Shown: piece by piece, positions 20,301 to 30,763 of the stretch
Layout: every line of letters starts with the position of its first letter
Position numbering within the stretch: the stretch's first letter is position 1
NCBI GenBank assembly: GCA_039654915.1
Contig: CM077594.1
Location: forward strand, 85,326,893-85,390,892
DNA: 64,000 bases
Reading direction: 5' to 3'
Origin: Aquilaria yunnanensis
Taxonomy: Eukaryota > Streptophyta > Magnoliopsida > Malvales > Thymelaeaceae
Program-made: the position numbers and the translations under genes
Notes under the pieces: generated by a model
Told to the model about the DNA's origin: nothing
What the model saw: only the letters and a program-made list of their open reading frames with translations
Databases searched by the model: none

Positions 20301-20684
20301 GATTACGACGTCTGGCACTAAGCAGAGGTCATCCACTGAAAGGGATCCGAATATAGTGCCTCCTTCAATGGCTCTCAGTCTTTTCTCTATTGTCTCGATT
20401 TTTTGAGATTCTGCTTCATCTTTTGGTAATGTCTTCTTCTCTTCCTGTACAGTGTCTTGTTTCAGGTGAACACTAGCAGAGGGTCCTGATTCTTGAAACA
20501 GGTTTTCTTGGACTGAGACTCGTTGCGGGGTGAATCCCGGGGGATAAGTGGGATCTTGTACTTCTTTGATGGGGACTTGAGTTGCTTTCCCTTTGATTAA
20601 TTCCATCAATTGTTTCATCTGTTCTGACATACTTTCAATCTTGGACTCCATCTCCATGAGACGTCCTTCGGCTTGTTCTGCCAT
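17373..20684 (-). CDS. Ogre gag-protease polyprotein
   Basis: 1,103 aa. Gag core at about 120-295 (WNDLAQAFIGNYK, ETFKEYAQRWRDLA). A proline-rich linker with a repeated NRPN-x-YP motif at 342-377. Two zinc-knuckle-like CHHC motifs, CPYHDGAVGHGLENC near 439-453 and CNFHNSKSHSIQEC near 539-552. A retropepsin-like protease with LIDNGSALNVM at 794-804 (catalytic Asp796) and LLGRPW near 867-872. A G-patch-like segment GYSPGLGLGQDLQG near 963-976. It forms the capsid and cleaves the polyprotein. It starts at the ATG at 20684, 193 nt downstream of ORF1. The stop codon overlaps the splice donor of the intron leading into pol. No frameshift or stop is seen. Confidence 0.95.
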   Translation of the reverse strand: MAEQAEGRLMEMESKIESMSEQMKQLMELIKGKATQVPIKEVQDPTYPPGFTPQRVSVQENLFQESGPSASVHLKQDTVQEEKKTLPKDEAESQKIETIEKRLRAIEGGTIFGSLSVDDLCLVPDVVIPSDFKVPDFVKYDGTSDPITHITLFLRRLQPLTKDEKVWIALFQESLTKSALQWYLSQGPRNIKTWNDLAQAFIGNYKHVMDLAPDRQTLQNMEKKKTETFKEYAQRWRDLAAQVQPPMTEREMVTLFVQTLKYPYYDKLIGNAATNFSDVVMSGERIEHGIRTGKITESFSDPMKRGGPSRRKDEEIQQIGRGRGIPLVGTVATGPRLSYSANRPNYYPTNRPNDYPPNRPSDYLPNRPNNYPLNRPNQLRPPVPTPPMPAPRPREIFAPIPMTYTELYPKLIQSQLIHPIPTRPFEPPYPTWYNPKLNCPYHDGAVGHGLENCIALKRIVQQLIESKWLDFSDEPNVTHNPLPPHQAKPVNMMEEYWPMKKTVNDIITPLKHVYSCLVKEGIIIGKSSGNKEVEHEEWCNFHNSKSHSIQECPEFRKSLQSLMDSSQIIVFMSDKEDDVNVIIKEQEVNIMPRPLVIPISKSALKPLRIQVPKPFPYKSDKTVPWNYGYTSNITSTPLEVGGMTRSGRCYSPEQMNKLQQEKNVTDPANGPINTSKEQEMPRAVTDEQATEFLKLIKQSEYSIVEQLNRLPAKISILSLLLSSDAHREALLKVLNKAYVEQDISVNNFDHLVNNITAQNLITFTDDEIPAEGRGHSKALHISIKYKDRIMARVLIDNGSALNVMPLETLHKIGLDPSHLNNSHIVVRAFDGTKRDVVGEIELPIGIGPCLFHITFQVMDICPSYTCLLGRPWIHMAGAIPSSLHQKMKFIIEGKIITVFAEEDILLSRPADAQYVEVNENVPDCSFRSFEIVNAAYVSEYEEEPIPSISKTSRMVAKLMIKGGYSPGLGLGQDLQGITEPLKITTNEGKYGLGFTPTRHDKMKAIAEKREKRIARLTGHPLQERNLDIPEITETFVSGGLIPKNDNEGKLTININKSFESLSIQAIISDSPEEEELIQPCGPRDVLNNWEAIELPVIIESFPK
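19560..19670 (-). repeat. In-frame 27-bp minisatellite in gag
   Basis: About four to five copies of a unit encoding NRPN-x-YP-x-type residues (gag residues 342-377). On the plus strand it shows as repeated GGGCCTATTGG- and GATAATCATTGGG-type blocks. Length is a multiple of three, so the frame is preserved. Confidence 0.75.
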
Positions 20685-20877
20685 TAATCTTGTTTGGAGT
20701 CGAGTTGAATATCGGTGTTGAGGTCCAATTTTACCCTTTTAAAGGAAATATTTATTTTATTAGATTCTATGTGTGTATGATTGATGTGATGGATGCATGC
20801 ATGAATATTGTAAATACTTGGTGAAAGAAGAATTATAGTGGAATTTCTCAATTACATTCACCAAAAGCTTATTATTT

Positions 20878-22572
20878 TCAAAAGAAACGGCCCAAAGTAC
20901 AGTATTGCTTTCTGGCCTTTGAAATAAACTCCATCATTTTTTGAATATTCACTGATGGAGTAGGGCAGCTCAATTCTTCTAACTCCTTGGCTTCTTCGCC
21001 CATTAGTTGGGCTTGCTCAGTCACTTTTCTGACTTCTGCCAAAAATATTTGAAGCTGTTCTTGAGAAAATCTGTATTGATCTTCCCAATATCTTGCTCTC
21101 ATCTCTGTTTGATCGGTTTCATCAACTAATTCGGTGATGACTTGTTTTTGGCTTTCGATCTTTTCTTCGAGGAGTTGTGTTTTGTGACTGAGCTGTTGTA
21201 TGTCGAAGAGCATCTTCTTGTTCTTCTCCTTTTCTTCCTCTAGCTCTTTCTCCAACTCTCTTTTTGCCAATTTTCTGATGACCTCTTCGGGAAGAACTGT
21301 TCCTTCTTTCCGATTATTTCTCCATTCATAATACGCAGTAGGAGAAATAATAGGGCCTGACTTTAATATGAAAAGTCTTTTCCATGCAACTGAAATACCC
21401 ATTGCAAGCTTATTTGAATTTGGATCTTCATGTGAAAACTCCAACTTGCTCAGGTTATGTGTCATGGGTATAAATTGCATGGACCCAAATTGTTTACGTA
21501 CTTGGGCTGGAGCATAGCTTGTTCCTCCCCATATGCCTAAGAGAGGAACCCACGGGCAATTGCCGCAACGGTAAACTATGCGGGTGGTGGTGGACCAGGG
21601 TGCTCTCCATTCAATTTGGAATTCGCTGATGTTCTTGAAGTAGTCAACCCATGCTTCCTTGCTATCATGATTAGTGGTTTCACTTTTCAAAAAGGCTTCA
21701 ATTGGGATGAAGTCCTTTGAAAAGCGATTTCCAAAATGTTGCTTCTCACAAGGAAGGTGGCTTTTGATCCAAACGTTGAGGAGATGTGAACATCCTATGA
21801 ATTTGCCTCCTCTTTGGCGACAAAAGTTTAATGCCCTGATAGTTTCACATAATATCACTGAGGTCGGATTTACTTGGGCATTGCAGACTTGCTCAAATAA
21901 TGTGATGACGTCTCCTTCAATAAATCCGACAATTCTTGGGAAGACTACCAGGCCATATATTGCCAAGGCGAACAACTTGCGTCGTTGATTCTTCTGAGGG
22001 AGGGTGTGACTTAGTTGTTTTAGATCGGTCCAGCTGATAAATTTCCGACACCCATTTGTTGCAAATTTGGGTTGAAGACTGGAAGCTGGCATGTCCAATA
22101 ATTTTGCTAGGGCTCGATGAGGCTCCGTTCTTCTATCATGTTGATAAGTCTCGATTGGATAGTCGGAGGACCAACCCAAGAGGCTATTGTATTCTTCAAT
22201 GGTTGGAACCAGATCCATCTTATCGAAAGAAAAGCATCGATAAAATGGATCCCAAAATTGTATTAGAGCCCGGACAAGTGATGCATCAACGGTAACCTTT
22301 AGTAGGCAAGTGATGTGACCATATTTTGCCGTAAAAGCTTCCCGATCAGCAGAATTCCAACTATTCCAGACTTGCAATAATTCCGTGGTGTCATTCTGAT
22401 TTATCCGGACCGATACCTGGTCCTTAAGCTGTACGTGAGAATGGGATGTCAGAGCATCTCCGTGAAGCTTTTGAGCCGTTTCGGAATATTCCATAGCTTC
22501 AGGCTGAGTTTCGATTACCGTGTCATTCCATGATCCAGTAACAGCCGTGGGAAGATAATCGAGAATATCCAT
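20878..22572 (-). CDS. Ogre ORF1 (extra ORF upstream of gag)
   Basis: 564 aa from the ATG at 22572. Conserved-looking core WDPFYRCFSF at 107-116 followed by DLVPTIEEY at 120-128, typical of the uncharacterised plant domain family found in Ogre ORF1 proteins (I believe DUF7745; not checked). The C-terminal third (about 425-535) is strongly charged and heptad-like, rich in Glu, Lys and Gln, a likely coiled coil. The function of Ogre ORF1 is unknown. It is the first ORF after the primer site and lies 193 nt before gag, so gag would need reinitiation, a bypass mechanism or separate RNA. No disabling change is seen. Confidence 0.85.
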   Translation of the reverse strand: MDILDYLPTAVTGSWNDTVIETQPEAMEYSETAQKLHGDALTSHSHVQLKDQVSVRINQNDTTELLQVWNSWNSADREAFTAKYGHITCLLKVTVDASLVRALIQFWDPFYRCFSFDKMDLVPTIEEYNSLLGWSSDYPIETYQHDRRTEPHRALAKLLDMPASSLQPKFATNGCRKFISWTDLKQLSHTLPQKNQRRKLFALAIYGLVVFPRIVGFIEGDVITLFEQVCNAQVNPTSVILCETIRALNFCRQRGGKFIGCSHLLNVWIKSHLPCEKQHFGNRFSKDFIPIEAFLKSETTNHDSKEAWVDYFKNISEFQIEWRAPWSTTTRIVYRCGNCPWVPLLGIWGGTSYAPAQVRKQFGSMQFIPMTHNLSKLEFSHEDPNSNKLAMGISVAWKRLFILKSGPIISPTAYYEWRNNRKEGTVLPEEVIRKLAKRELEKELEEEKEKNKKMLFDIQQLSHKTQLLEEKIESQKQVITELVDETDQTEMRARYWEDQYRFSQEQLQIFLAEVRKVTEQAQLMGEEAKELEELSCPTPSVNIQKMMEFISKARKQYCTLGRFF

Positions 22573-23179
22573 GATAATAGTTCTTTCACCAAATACTTAT
22601 CTTTAATGATGAAATGTATATGCCGGAAAAATAAGGAAAAATAGAGTTAGTAAAAAAAAATAACACATAGGATCATACAAACATATAGATAAAACAAAAC
22701 TTATGGAAATGGGAACCGAGGTATGGGAAATTCTTAATGGCTGGTTCTAAGGTAGAGTAAGGAATTCTACATGCAGAAGGTGGTTTATCAAAAAGGCAAG
22801 GGATAGTTCCCGAATCCCGTCACTGAATCATAGTGACGGCCCGATTCCTTACCCTCTAGGGTTTATGTAAGGAATGGATTAATTCGAGTCGTAGCTTTTC
22901 GTGGGCCCATGCAGAGACTAACCGTCTCAGAAGGCAATACACTACTTTACTACTTTGAAACCGGTGAAGGCTTGGAGACCGTGGCCTCACAAGGACAGCA
23001 ACACCAATTCCGCTTAGAAAGAATCGTGTTTGATTTAAGGAAGCTCGGGTATAGAGCTTCATTTTGTGAATGCGTTATGCATGTTTACTTAAGTAAATAT
23101 AATATATAAATCCACATAATAGTAAAGCAAAGTAAATCAAAACAAATCAACTTTAGGCTCGACTCACTAACGTCGCATC
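22573..23179 (-). other. Untranslated leader between primer site and ORF1
   Basis: About 600 nt of element-sense leader. A 68-codon minus-strand frame (22856-23062) has no recognisable motif and could act only as an upstream ORF. A repeated GAATCCCGTCACTGAATCATAGTGACGG inverted segment near 22813-22840 could form a stem. Confidence 0.4.
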
Positions 23180-23197
23180 TCCCCAGTGGAGTCGCCA
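23180..23197 (-). other. Primer-binding site, tRNA-Arg
   Basis: In element sense TGGCGACTCCACTGGGGA, separated from the LTR by three bases (GCT). Eighteen bases are complementary to the 3' end of plant tRNA-Arg including CCA. A tRNA-Arg primer is the established choice of Ogre elements. Confidence 0.9.
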
Positions 23198-23200
23198 AGC

Positions 23201-26200
23201 TGTGGCAACGTCGGGTTTTCTGGAGTCGCCACCAATCAGTTTACTTAGGTCGATTGGTCACCTAAAATATGGTCTGCGAGAGTTCGGGGGTTCGGGAGTA
23301 CGGTTACGTTGAAACAACTTTGTTAAAACGCCCAAAAATTGGCACCTTAGTTGATTTTAATTTTGTTTTACTTTGCTTTTAAAAAAATTTCAGTTAATTT
23401 AGATATTTTAACTGAATTAGTCGAAAATGTGGATTTTTGGTAATTAAGTTGGATAAAATTTGATACTTCCGAACCATGGACTCTGCCGAGTCATTTGGAC
23501 ACGGAAGATTTTTGATTCCGAACCATGGACTCTGCCGAGTCATTTGGACACGGAATTTGGTGAAATTTTAAACAATTTTATCCATATTGTAAAAATATGG
23601 ATTTTTATCTTTTTATTTAATTTATTTATTTTAAAAAAATTGATATTTTCCAAACCGTAGATCCTGCCGGATCATCCGGATATGGAAATTGATTTACTTA
23701 ATCGTAATTATTTAATTCCTGAAATTAATTTTTTAAAAGGTAATGATTTTTAATACTAACTAAAAATTTGTCTTTATATTTTTACTTCTTTTTTTTTCTT
23801 TCTTTTCTTTTCTTTTTTTTTTTATCTTTTATCTTATTTTTCTTATCTTCTTTTTTTTTTTTTATTTCTTTTTTTATCTTTCTTTTATTTCTTTTTTTTA
23901 TCTTTCTTTTATTTTTATCTGATTTTTTTCTTAATTTATAAAAGAATTCAAAAGCAATTAATTTTTTTATTTAATAAGAAGTTAATTTAAAGGAATCAAA
24001 GAGTTTAAAAAAAATAAAATAAAAAAAAAATCTTTGATCATGGTACGGGGCGTTGTTACTCAGCCAGACCCTCTTCACCAGGTGAAGCAGCTCAAAAGCG
24101 GGCACGAGACAGTTTCCAGCCAATATACCATGAACTAATTTTTTATAAAAATAATTATTTAATACCAGAATTTTATTTATTTACCAAAGAAAACAAAAGA
24201 GTTGAAAATAAAATCTTAATTCTCATGTATTTGATTTTTTATTTAAAAGATTAACCAAAATTAATTATTCAATAAAATAATAAAGAAAAGATTTATATAA
24301 AGAAAGTCTTGATATTTATACATATTTATTTTTTAAGCTTATTTTTTTTGATTTGATAAAAGATGAACCAAGAAAGTAATTATTTAATCAAGGTTTTTGT
24401 TTATTTAATGAAGAAAACTAAAGATTTATATGTATATTTTAAAAATAAAAGTGAAGCCTTAATATTTTATTTAATAAAAGGTGAATCAAAAAGTAAACAA
24501 AACTTTATTTATTTAATGATGAAACCGGAAATTTATATATATATTTCAAAAATAAAATAAAAATCTTAATATTTGTTTGTTTTATTTTTGATAAAAAAAT
24601 TAAGCAAAAATGATTATTTAATAAGGAAAATAAAGGTAAAGTTTTGATATTTATATAATTTATTTTGAAAAAAGATTAAAGAAATCAAAGATTTATATGT
24701 ATAAAAAGTTTTTGATATTTATATGATTTTTTTTTATGTTCTTTTTGTTTGCTAAAAGATTTTTATTATTACCTTTATTTGAAATCATTTGAATAAAATT
24801 TTATTTAATAAAGGAAACAAAAACAAAAAAAAAATGTTATATCTTTTTTTTATTATTTTGAAAGAAATAAGTAAAATATTAGCCCAAGAAAATTTTTACT
24901 CCTTTATTCTTTTTATTAATAAAGAAACCAAAAAAATTATATTTTATTATTTTGCTGGATAAAGAGATAAATAAAAAATATTAGTCCAAAGTTTTTTTTT
25001 TTATTTTTTTAATAATAAAGGAAAATTTATTTATATACTTTATTTAAAAAATATTTTCCAAGCCATGGATCCTGGCGGATCATTTGGACATGGAATTTAA
25101 TTTCTTTTTTATATTTCATTATTAATTATTAATTAGAAAAAAACATCACTTTTAAAGATGTATTTAAAAAAAAAATTTGTATTTATTTATTTATTTATTT
25201 CATTATGTTTGTTTATAAAAAAATAATTTTTATTAGCCTTTAGGAAATTATTCACATAAAATTCCTTTTTTTTAATCTTTTAGTTAAAAAAAAAAAAATT
25301 AATAAAGTGGGGCTTTTTGGCCATCCACTTTAATAACACAATAATAAAAGTTAGCACAATTAATATAGTTAGTTGTTAATAACAATAAAAAAAGTTAGTA
25401 AAGTTAGATTAACAATTAACAACAATAATAAAAATTAGCCAAGTTTAATTAAGTCAATTAATTAACAACAATAATAAAAGTTAGCCAAGTTTAATTAAGT
25501 TGATTAATTAACAACAATAAATAAAAGTTAGCCAAGTTTAATTAAGTTAATTAATTAACAACAATAATAAAAAGAAATTAGTCAAGTTAATTAAATTAAT
25601 TAATTAACAACAATAATAAAAAGTTAGTCAAGTTAATTAAATTAATTAATTAATTAGCAACAATAATAAAAAGTTAGCCAAGTTAATTAAATTAATTAAT
25701 TAATAACAATAATAAAAAGTTAGCCAAGTTAATTAAATTAATTAATTAACAACAATAATAAAAAGTTAGCCAAGTTAATTAAATTAATTAATTAACAACA
25801 ATAATAAAAATTAATTAATTGTTAACAACAATTATAAAAGTTAGTAATAATGCAAAAATTAAAAGGTTAGTAACAATAATAATATTAAAAGTTAGTTGTT
25901 AGTAAGTCAATAACAACAATAAAAAGAAGATTAGTAATAATAACAATAATTAACAAATAAATAAACAAGTAAAAATTAAAAAGGTTAGTAATTTATTCTG
26001 CAGGAACAAAAATAAAAGGTTAGTGACCAAATTGAAAGAAATTGAAAAGATGAAGTATGGAATCAAGGTTTCACCTTTCAAAACAAGTTTTTGAATCTGA
26101 AGAACAGAGACGCGAAGGCGCGCGCGAAAGGAGGGGGAGGCAGGGGCAGCTGGCGGCGCGGCGGGGCGGCGAGGCGGCGCGGCGGCGAGGGCGGCGAGGC

Positions 26201-26937
26201 GGAGGGACGGCGGCGGCTGCGGGCAGCGAGGGGCACGGCGGAGAGAGAGAGAGAGAGAAAGAGAGAGGGAACAGCAGTGAAAAAAAAAATTTGGCTTTCT
26301 GGGGAAGAAGGGAAGAGGGCTGGGGCTAAGGGCTGTAATTTTCTCTTTTTTTTAAAACGGAGCTCTAAGTTTTTTTGCTATTTTTTTCTGTGTTCAGAAC
26401 TGAATTTGGGGGGGTATTTATAGAAGGAGCTTAGCTGAACTGTGGACGGATAAATTAATAAAAAATATCAAACTTATCTTTTAAATTGGTAAAATGACAG
26501 TTTCAGTCCTTTACGTTACTCCAGCTCTGGATAAGCTCAGAAGCTTCTGATTTTGACAATTTTAACGTTTTCTGTCAATTTGGGCCAGAAACGTCCGTTT
26601 AGGCCCAAAATTGACGCGAAAAATTACCCAAAGCTCCTGAAACTTTCAGAATTTGTCAATTTTGTCCGAAACTTCTCAATTTTGTCATTTTTACCTCAAA
26701 CTTTTAATTTTTTTGTCATTTTTTCCTGAAATTTTATTTTTATTTCAAACACATACATATTCACACATATATTATTTTAAATCAAATCTTCTCAAAATAA
26801 AAATATATTTTAAACTAATTAACATAATTAAAATTTTTTAGCAATAATAATAATAATAATGATAATTTTTTTAATTAGTTTTTTTTTTTTTTTTTTAAAA
26901 TTTTTAAAAAAAACCCGGACGAAATTGGGTGTCAACA
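23201..26937 (-). repeat. Ogre LTR, 5' copy in element sense (promoter-bearing)
   Basis: 3,737 bp. The offset to the other LTR is 22,215 at its start and 22,217 at its end; the two single-base differences seen fall in A/T homopolymers. ORF-sized stretches (for example 26057-26423) translate identically to those in the other LTR. It contains the same repeats, GC block and quasi-palindromes. Confidence 0.95.
26415..26422 (-). promoter_or_regulatory. TATA box driving the Ogre transcript
   Basis: TATAAATA on the minus strand in the context TTCTATAAATACCCCCC, about 515 nt from the LTR start. Transcription would begin near 26385, leaving an R-U5 region of about 3.2 kb. Confidence 0.65.
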
Positions 26938-26942
26938 TATAT
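26938..26942. repeat. Target site duplication, right copy (Ogre)
   Basis: TATAT directly after the LTR end TGTCAACA, matching 981-985. Confidence 0.9.
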
Positions 26943-27430
26943 GTTTGAGATACAAATATGAAAAAGATGCACTTAAAATTTTTGAACTTCTGCTTCCATA
27001 CTTACTCCCCTTCGCCTATCGACCTTCACTAGTTGTATTAACTACTTCTTTTTAACAAACACAAACTACTATTCCTATATTAATTCACTTCCCCATATTA
27101 ATTCAAATTTCTCACATTAATCCTCATTCCTTTTTCATTCCACTCACTATCTTCTTATTCTATTAATACATGATGCTTCTTCTCTCAACTTCTTTAAAAC
27201 TGTTTTTTTTTACTTTTAAATCACATCAAATCAAACTCATGACATTTCCTCTCTTTCTTTCAAACTATTTAATACAATTTTTCTTATTTCTACCTAAATT
27301 ATTTACCACTAATAAATTTTTTAATATAATATTATAAATTATTTTATCTGTCTAATCTTTATTCCCTTTATAAACAAAACCTATCATTACATTTATAACC
27401 GAAACAAACCAGTTAATGGGTAAAACTCTT
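26943..27430. repeat. Diverged direct repeat, copy A
   Basis: The stretch from about 27040 to 27430 (CATTAATTCACTTC, TCATTCCACTCACTATCTTC, ATTTATAACCGAAACAA) is matched in the same order at about 29755-30180 with many substitutions and indels. Together with the GTGATAA repeats at 1-600 and 29240-29640 this looks like a diverged duplicated block bracketing the satellite. No coding potential. Confidence 0.65.
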
Positions 27431-27844
27431 TCATAAATTACTTTTTACTTTTGAAAACCATGTTACTAGATATGTAATACTAGTAGATAAAATGAAAAAT
27501 ACGATGATAAATAAATTTTAAAACATAGGAAATAAGTTGCAACCATTTTGATATATATTATTAAATATTTTATTGATTGTTGAAATTAAAAAATAATTAA
27601 ATTTGGTGAATTAATAATTAAATTTAATAAAAAGTGTTTAACAAAAATAGAAAAAGCATTTAGGGGGAAACAACAGCATTTGTTAGAGAAAAAAAAGCAT
27701 TTAGTTAGAGAAAAAAACGTTATCACAAATCATTTGGGCTAAAATGACATTTTCAGGCGTAAAAATTTTAGTGTTTTATCAACTTAGTTCTAAAACTTAT
27801 GAAGTTTCTAATTGAGTCATAAAAAATGTTTCGGATGACAAAAT

Positions 27845-29000
27845 TAGTGGTTTACTTTTTGAAGCTAGAATATTAATCGCTTTTCTGCTGTGTACTTTCT
27901 GGTCCCTTATGGTTTAATTTGATGGGCTACTTTAAGCAACCGCTGGTACAAGGTTAGAGGTCAATTTTTTAACCGTTTTACCCAGAATTTATGCCTCTGG
28001 TATGTATTTAGGGGCCACTTTATGAACCACATTCCCTAGAAAATAAACTGCTAAATTAGTAGTTGACTTTCGGGGTCATAATATTAACTACTTTTTTGTT
28101 TTGCACTTTCTGGGCCCTTATGGTTTAATTTGAGGGGGCACTTTATACAACCGCTGCAGTTGTGGTAACCTTTGTGGGTGCCATAATATGAACCGCATTT
28201 TTTTGTTGTACAAATTGCGGGGTTTTATAGTTCAATTTGAGGGGTCTGATTCAAAACCTCAGGTACACGATTAGGAGCCAATTTTTTAACCACCTTACCC
28301 AGAATTTATATCGCTGATATGTATTTAAGGGCTACTTTGTGAACCACATTCCCCAGAAAATAAATCGCTAAATTAGTGGTTGACTTTTCGGGGCCAGAAT
28401 GTTAATCGTTGTTGTGGTGCACTTTCTGGGACCTTGTGGTTTAATTTGAGGGGCCATTTTATGCAATCGTTGTATTTATGGTGACCTTTTTGGGGGCCAT
28501 AATATAAACCACTTTTTTTTGTGGTTTAATTTGAGGGGCCGGAGTCGAAACTGCTAGTACACGGTTAGAGGCCAATTTTTTAACTGCTTTACCCAGAATT
28601 TATATCGCTGGTATGTATTTAGGGGCAATTTTGTGAACCACATTCCCCAAAAAATAAACCTATAAATTAGTAGTTGACTTTTCGGGGCCAGAATGTTAAC
28701 CACTTTTTTGTGGTGCACTTTCTACGCCCTTGTGGTTTAATTTGATGGCCCATTTTATGCAACGGCTGCATTTATGATGAGCTTTTTGGGGGCCATAATA
28801 TGAATCACATTTTTTTGTGGTACAAATTGTGGGGTATTCTGGTTCAATTTTAGGGGCTTGAGTCGAAACTGCTAGTACATGGTTAGTGGCCAATTTTTTA
28901 ACCATTTTACTTAGAATTTATACAACTGGTGTGTATTTAGGGGCCACTTTGTGAACCACATTCCCCAGAAAATTACCCGCTAAATTAGTGGTTGACTTAT
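27845..29000. repeat. Satellite-like ~300-bp tandem repeat, about four copies
   Basis: Landmark GGTACA-x-GGTTAG-x-GGCCAATTTTTTAAC recurs near 27948, 28261, 28554 and 28875 (spacing 293-321). Other shared blocks are CCCAGAATTTAT, GTATGTATTTAGGGGCCACTTT, GTGGTTGACTTTTCGGGGCCAGAATGTTAA and GTTTAATTTGAGGGG. A 69-codon minus ORF here is repeat translation. Confidence 0.8.
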
Positions 29001-29039
29001 TCGTTCTTGTATATTTATTTTTTTGTGTAAAATCATTTT

Positions 29040-30200
29040 AATATTTTTTGAAGCTCAATTAGCTACGAAATAAATATGAAAAATCTTAAAATTAATGAAA
29101 TTTATTTATCAGATGTTTCAATTTTGGATGTTAGGAATTGTTGTAAAACACTACAAATGAAGTCAGGGTAAAACATTAGTTTTTAAAGATAGAGGGTAAA
29201 GTGTAACTTACATTAGACCATAGAGGGATGTTGTCTTAACCCTTAAAGGATGTGAAAAGGCGATAAACACCTATAAAAAGCGACAATAGTTTTAAAAAAA
29301 TGATAAAAATTTGAAAAATGCGTAAAAAATGATAAAATTTTAAAAAAAATTATAAATACTTTTTAAAAATGATAAAAATTTAGGAAAAGACGCTAAAGTT
29401 TATGAAAAGGTGAAATTTTTTTTAAAAGGTGATAACATTATTTAAACCATTTTTAAAAAGTGATAAAATTTAAAAAGCTATTCAATTTAGTAAATGGTGA
29501 TAAAAATTTTAAAAAAGGCCATAATATTATTTTAAAGGGGATAACGGTTTAATAAAAGTGATAAAAAAATTATTTATAGTAAAAAAAAAGGCAATAAACA
29601 GAAAATTTGATAAAAGTCCTAAAAAAGTGATTAAAAAAAAAAGAAAAACCGAGCATATCTCAATTAGCCACAAAAAAAAATATGAAAAATCTTAAAAGTA
29701 TTGTGAAATGTGGTTATTAGATGGTTTAATTTACCCTCATTTGCTGTATTAATTCTCTTTTATCAACAAATACAACAACTACTCCTACATTAATTCACTT
29801 CTTCATATTAAATCAAATTTCTCATATTAATTCTCATTCATTTTTTTCATTCCACTCACTATCTTCTTATTCTGTTAATATATACTGTTATTTCTCTCAA
29901 ATTATTTAATACTATTTTTTTTTTAATTTTATCTCACCTTAAATCAAATTCATCACATTAACTCTCTTTCTTTAAAAGTATTTACCTACTATTTAATACA
30001 ATTTTTCTTACTTCTACCTAAATTATTTACCGCTAACATATTAACAATTATATTTACTGAATTTTTTAAATATAATATTATACATTATTTTATCTTTTTA
30101 TACTTTATTCCATTTATAAACTAAACTTATTTACATTTATAACCGAAACAAGCATGTAAACGGTAAAACTCTTTTACACACTACTGTTTTACTTTTTATT
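29040..30200. repeat. AT-rich repeats and diverged direct repeat, copy B
   Basis: Holds two copies of a CTCAATTAGC-ACAAA..AAATATGAAAAATCTTAAAA segment (29043-29110 and 29650-29700), the GTGATAAAAATTTTAAAAA-type array at 29240-29640, and the match to 27040-27430 at 29755-30180. Nothing coding. Confidence 0.6.
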
Positions 30201-30214
30201 ATTTTCTTCAATAG

Positions 30215-30763
30215 CAATGACCCCACTCATTCTCCATTAAAACTTTGTTAGCAGTCTGAATGATGTCCCACATATCAGGAGTACGGTTCTAAGGCATATG
30301 TAAGTTGAACTTGTCGAGAACGATCCGTATGAATGGATGGAAAAATAAAATGTGCTCTATTGATTCAGGCCCAGCACAAAAACCCGACGCCGACAGATTC
30401 TATTAGCAATAATATGACATCGCCGCAAAATAACACGGGTAGGAAGAGAATCGAAGAGTGCACGCCACCAAAAATTCTGTAATTTAGGCGGTATTTTCAA
30501 CCACCAGAAAAAGCTCCCCCATCTTAATTGTTCTTGGTTTGAGGCTCCTGCATCCAAATGTAGGAGGCAATACTGTAAGTGATAATTGGAGCGGACACTA
30601 TACTCCATCTTTGTCTCACTTCGTCAAGTAAATATTTCCAAAACAGGTTGACAACTAATGGGGATTTGGATGATATAGAGACATTCGTATGAACTTGATA
30701 CCTTAAATAATCGAGCTCGAGTTTGTAAATATCCAACCCCTTAATGGGCTCCTTAATAACCAT
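30215..30763 (-). pseudogene. LINE (non-LTR retrotransposon) fragment with RT zinc-binding domain
   Basis: The minus strand encodes a segment with FFWWLKIPPKLQNFWWRALFDSLPTR, typical of the zinc-binding region after the reverse transcriptase of plant L1-type LINEs. At CRRRVFVLG the frame breaks and the expected continuation (GFLCAGPESIEHIL) appears in another frame, so it carries a frameshift. Upstream (to about 30763) the frame shows no sure motif. It has no poly(A) or target duplication that I can see; it is a fossil piece. Confidence 0.7.

Larger units (their letters stand above)
986..26937 (-). mobile_element. Complete Ogre-like (Ty3/gypsy, Tat clade) LTR retrotransposon with accessory genes
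   Basis: A 25,952-bp element bounded by near-identical LTRs and a TATAT duplication. Read on the minus strand the order is: LTR (26937-23201), primer site, ORF1, gag-protease, intron, RT-RNase H-integrase, three cysteine-rich ORFs, a repeated upstream module, a LOG-like gene, a 73-bp tandem array, polypurine tract, LTR (4720-986). Ogre membership follows from the extra ORF before gag, the tRNA-Arg primer site, the intron between protease and RT, two RNase H-like regions, the giant LTRs and the tandem repeats in the 3' region; these are established Ogre/Tat traits. The LTRs differ only by a net 2 bases in homopolymer runs, and all replication ORFs are open, so I infer a very recent insertion that may be autonomous. 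The four ORFs between pol and the LTR are not part of the usual Ogre plan. Confidence 0.93.
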
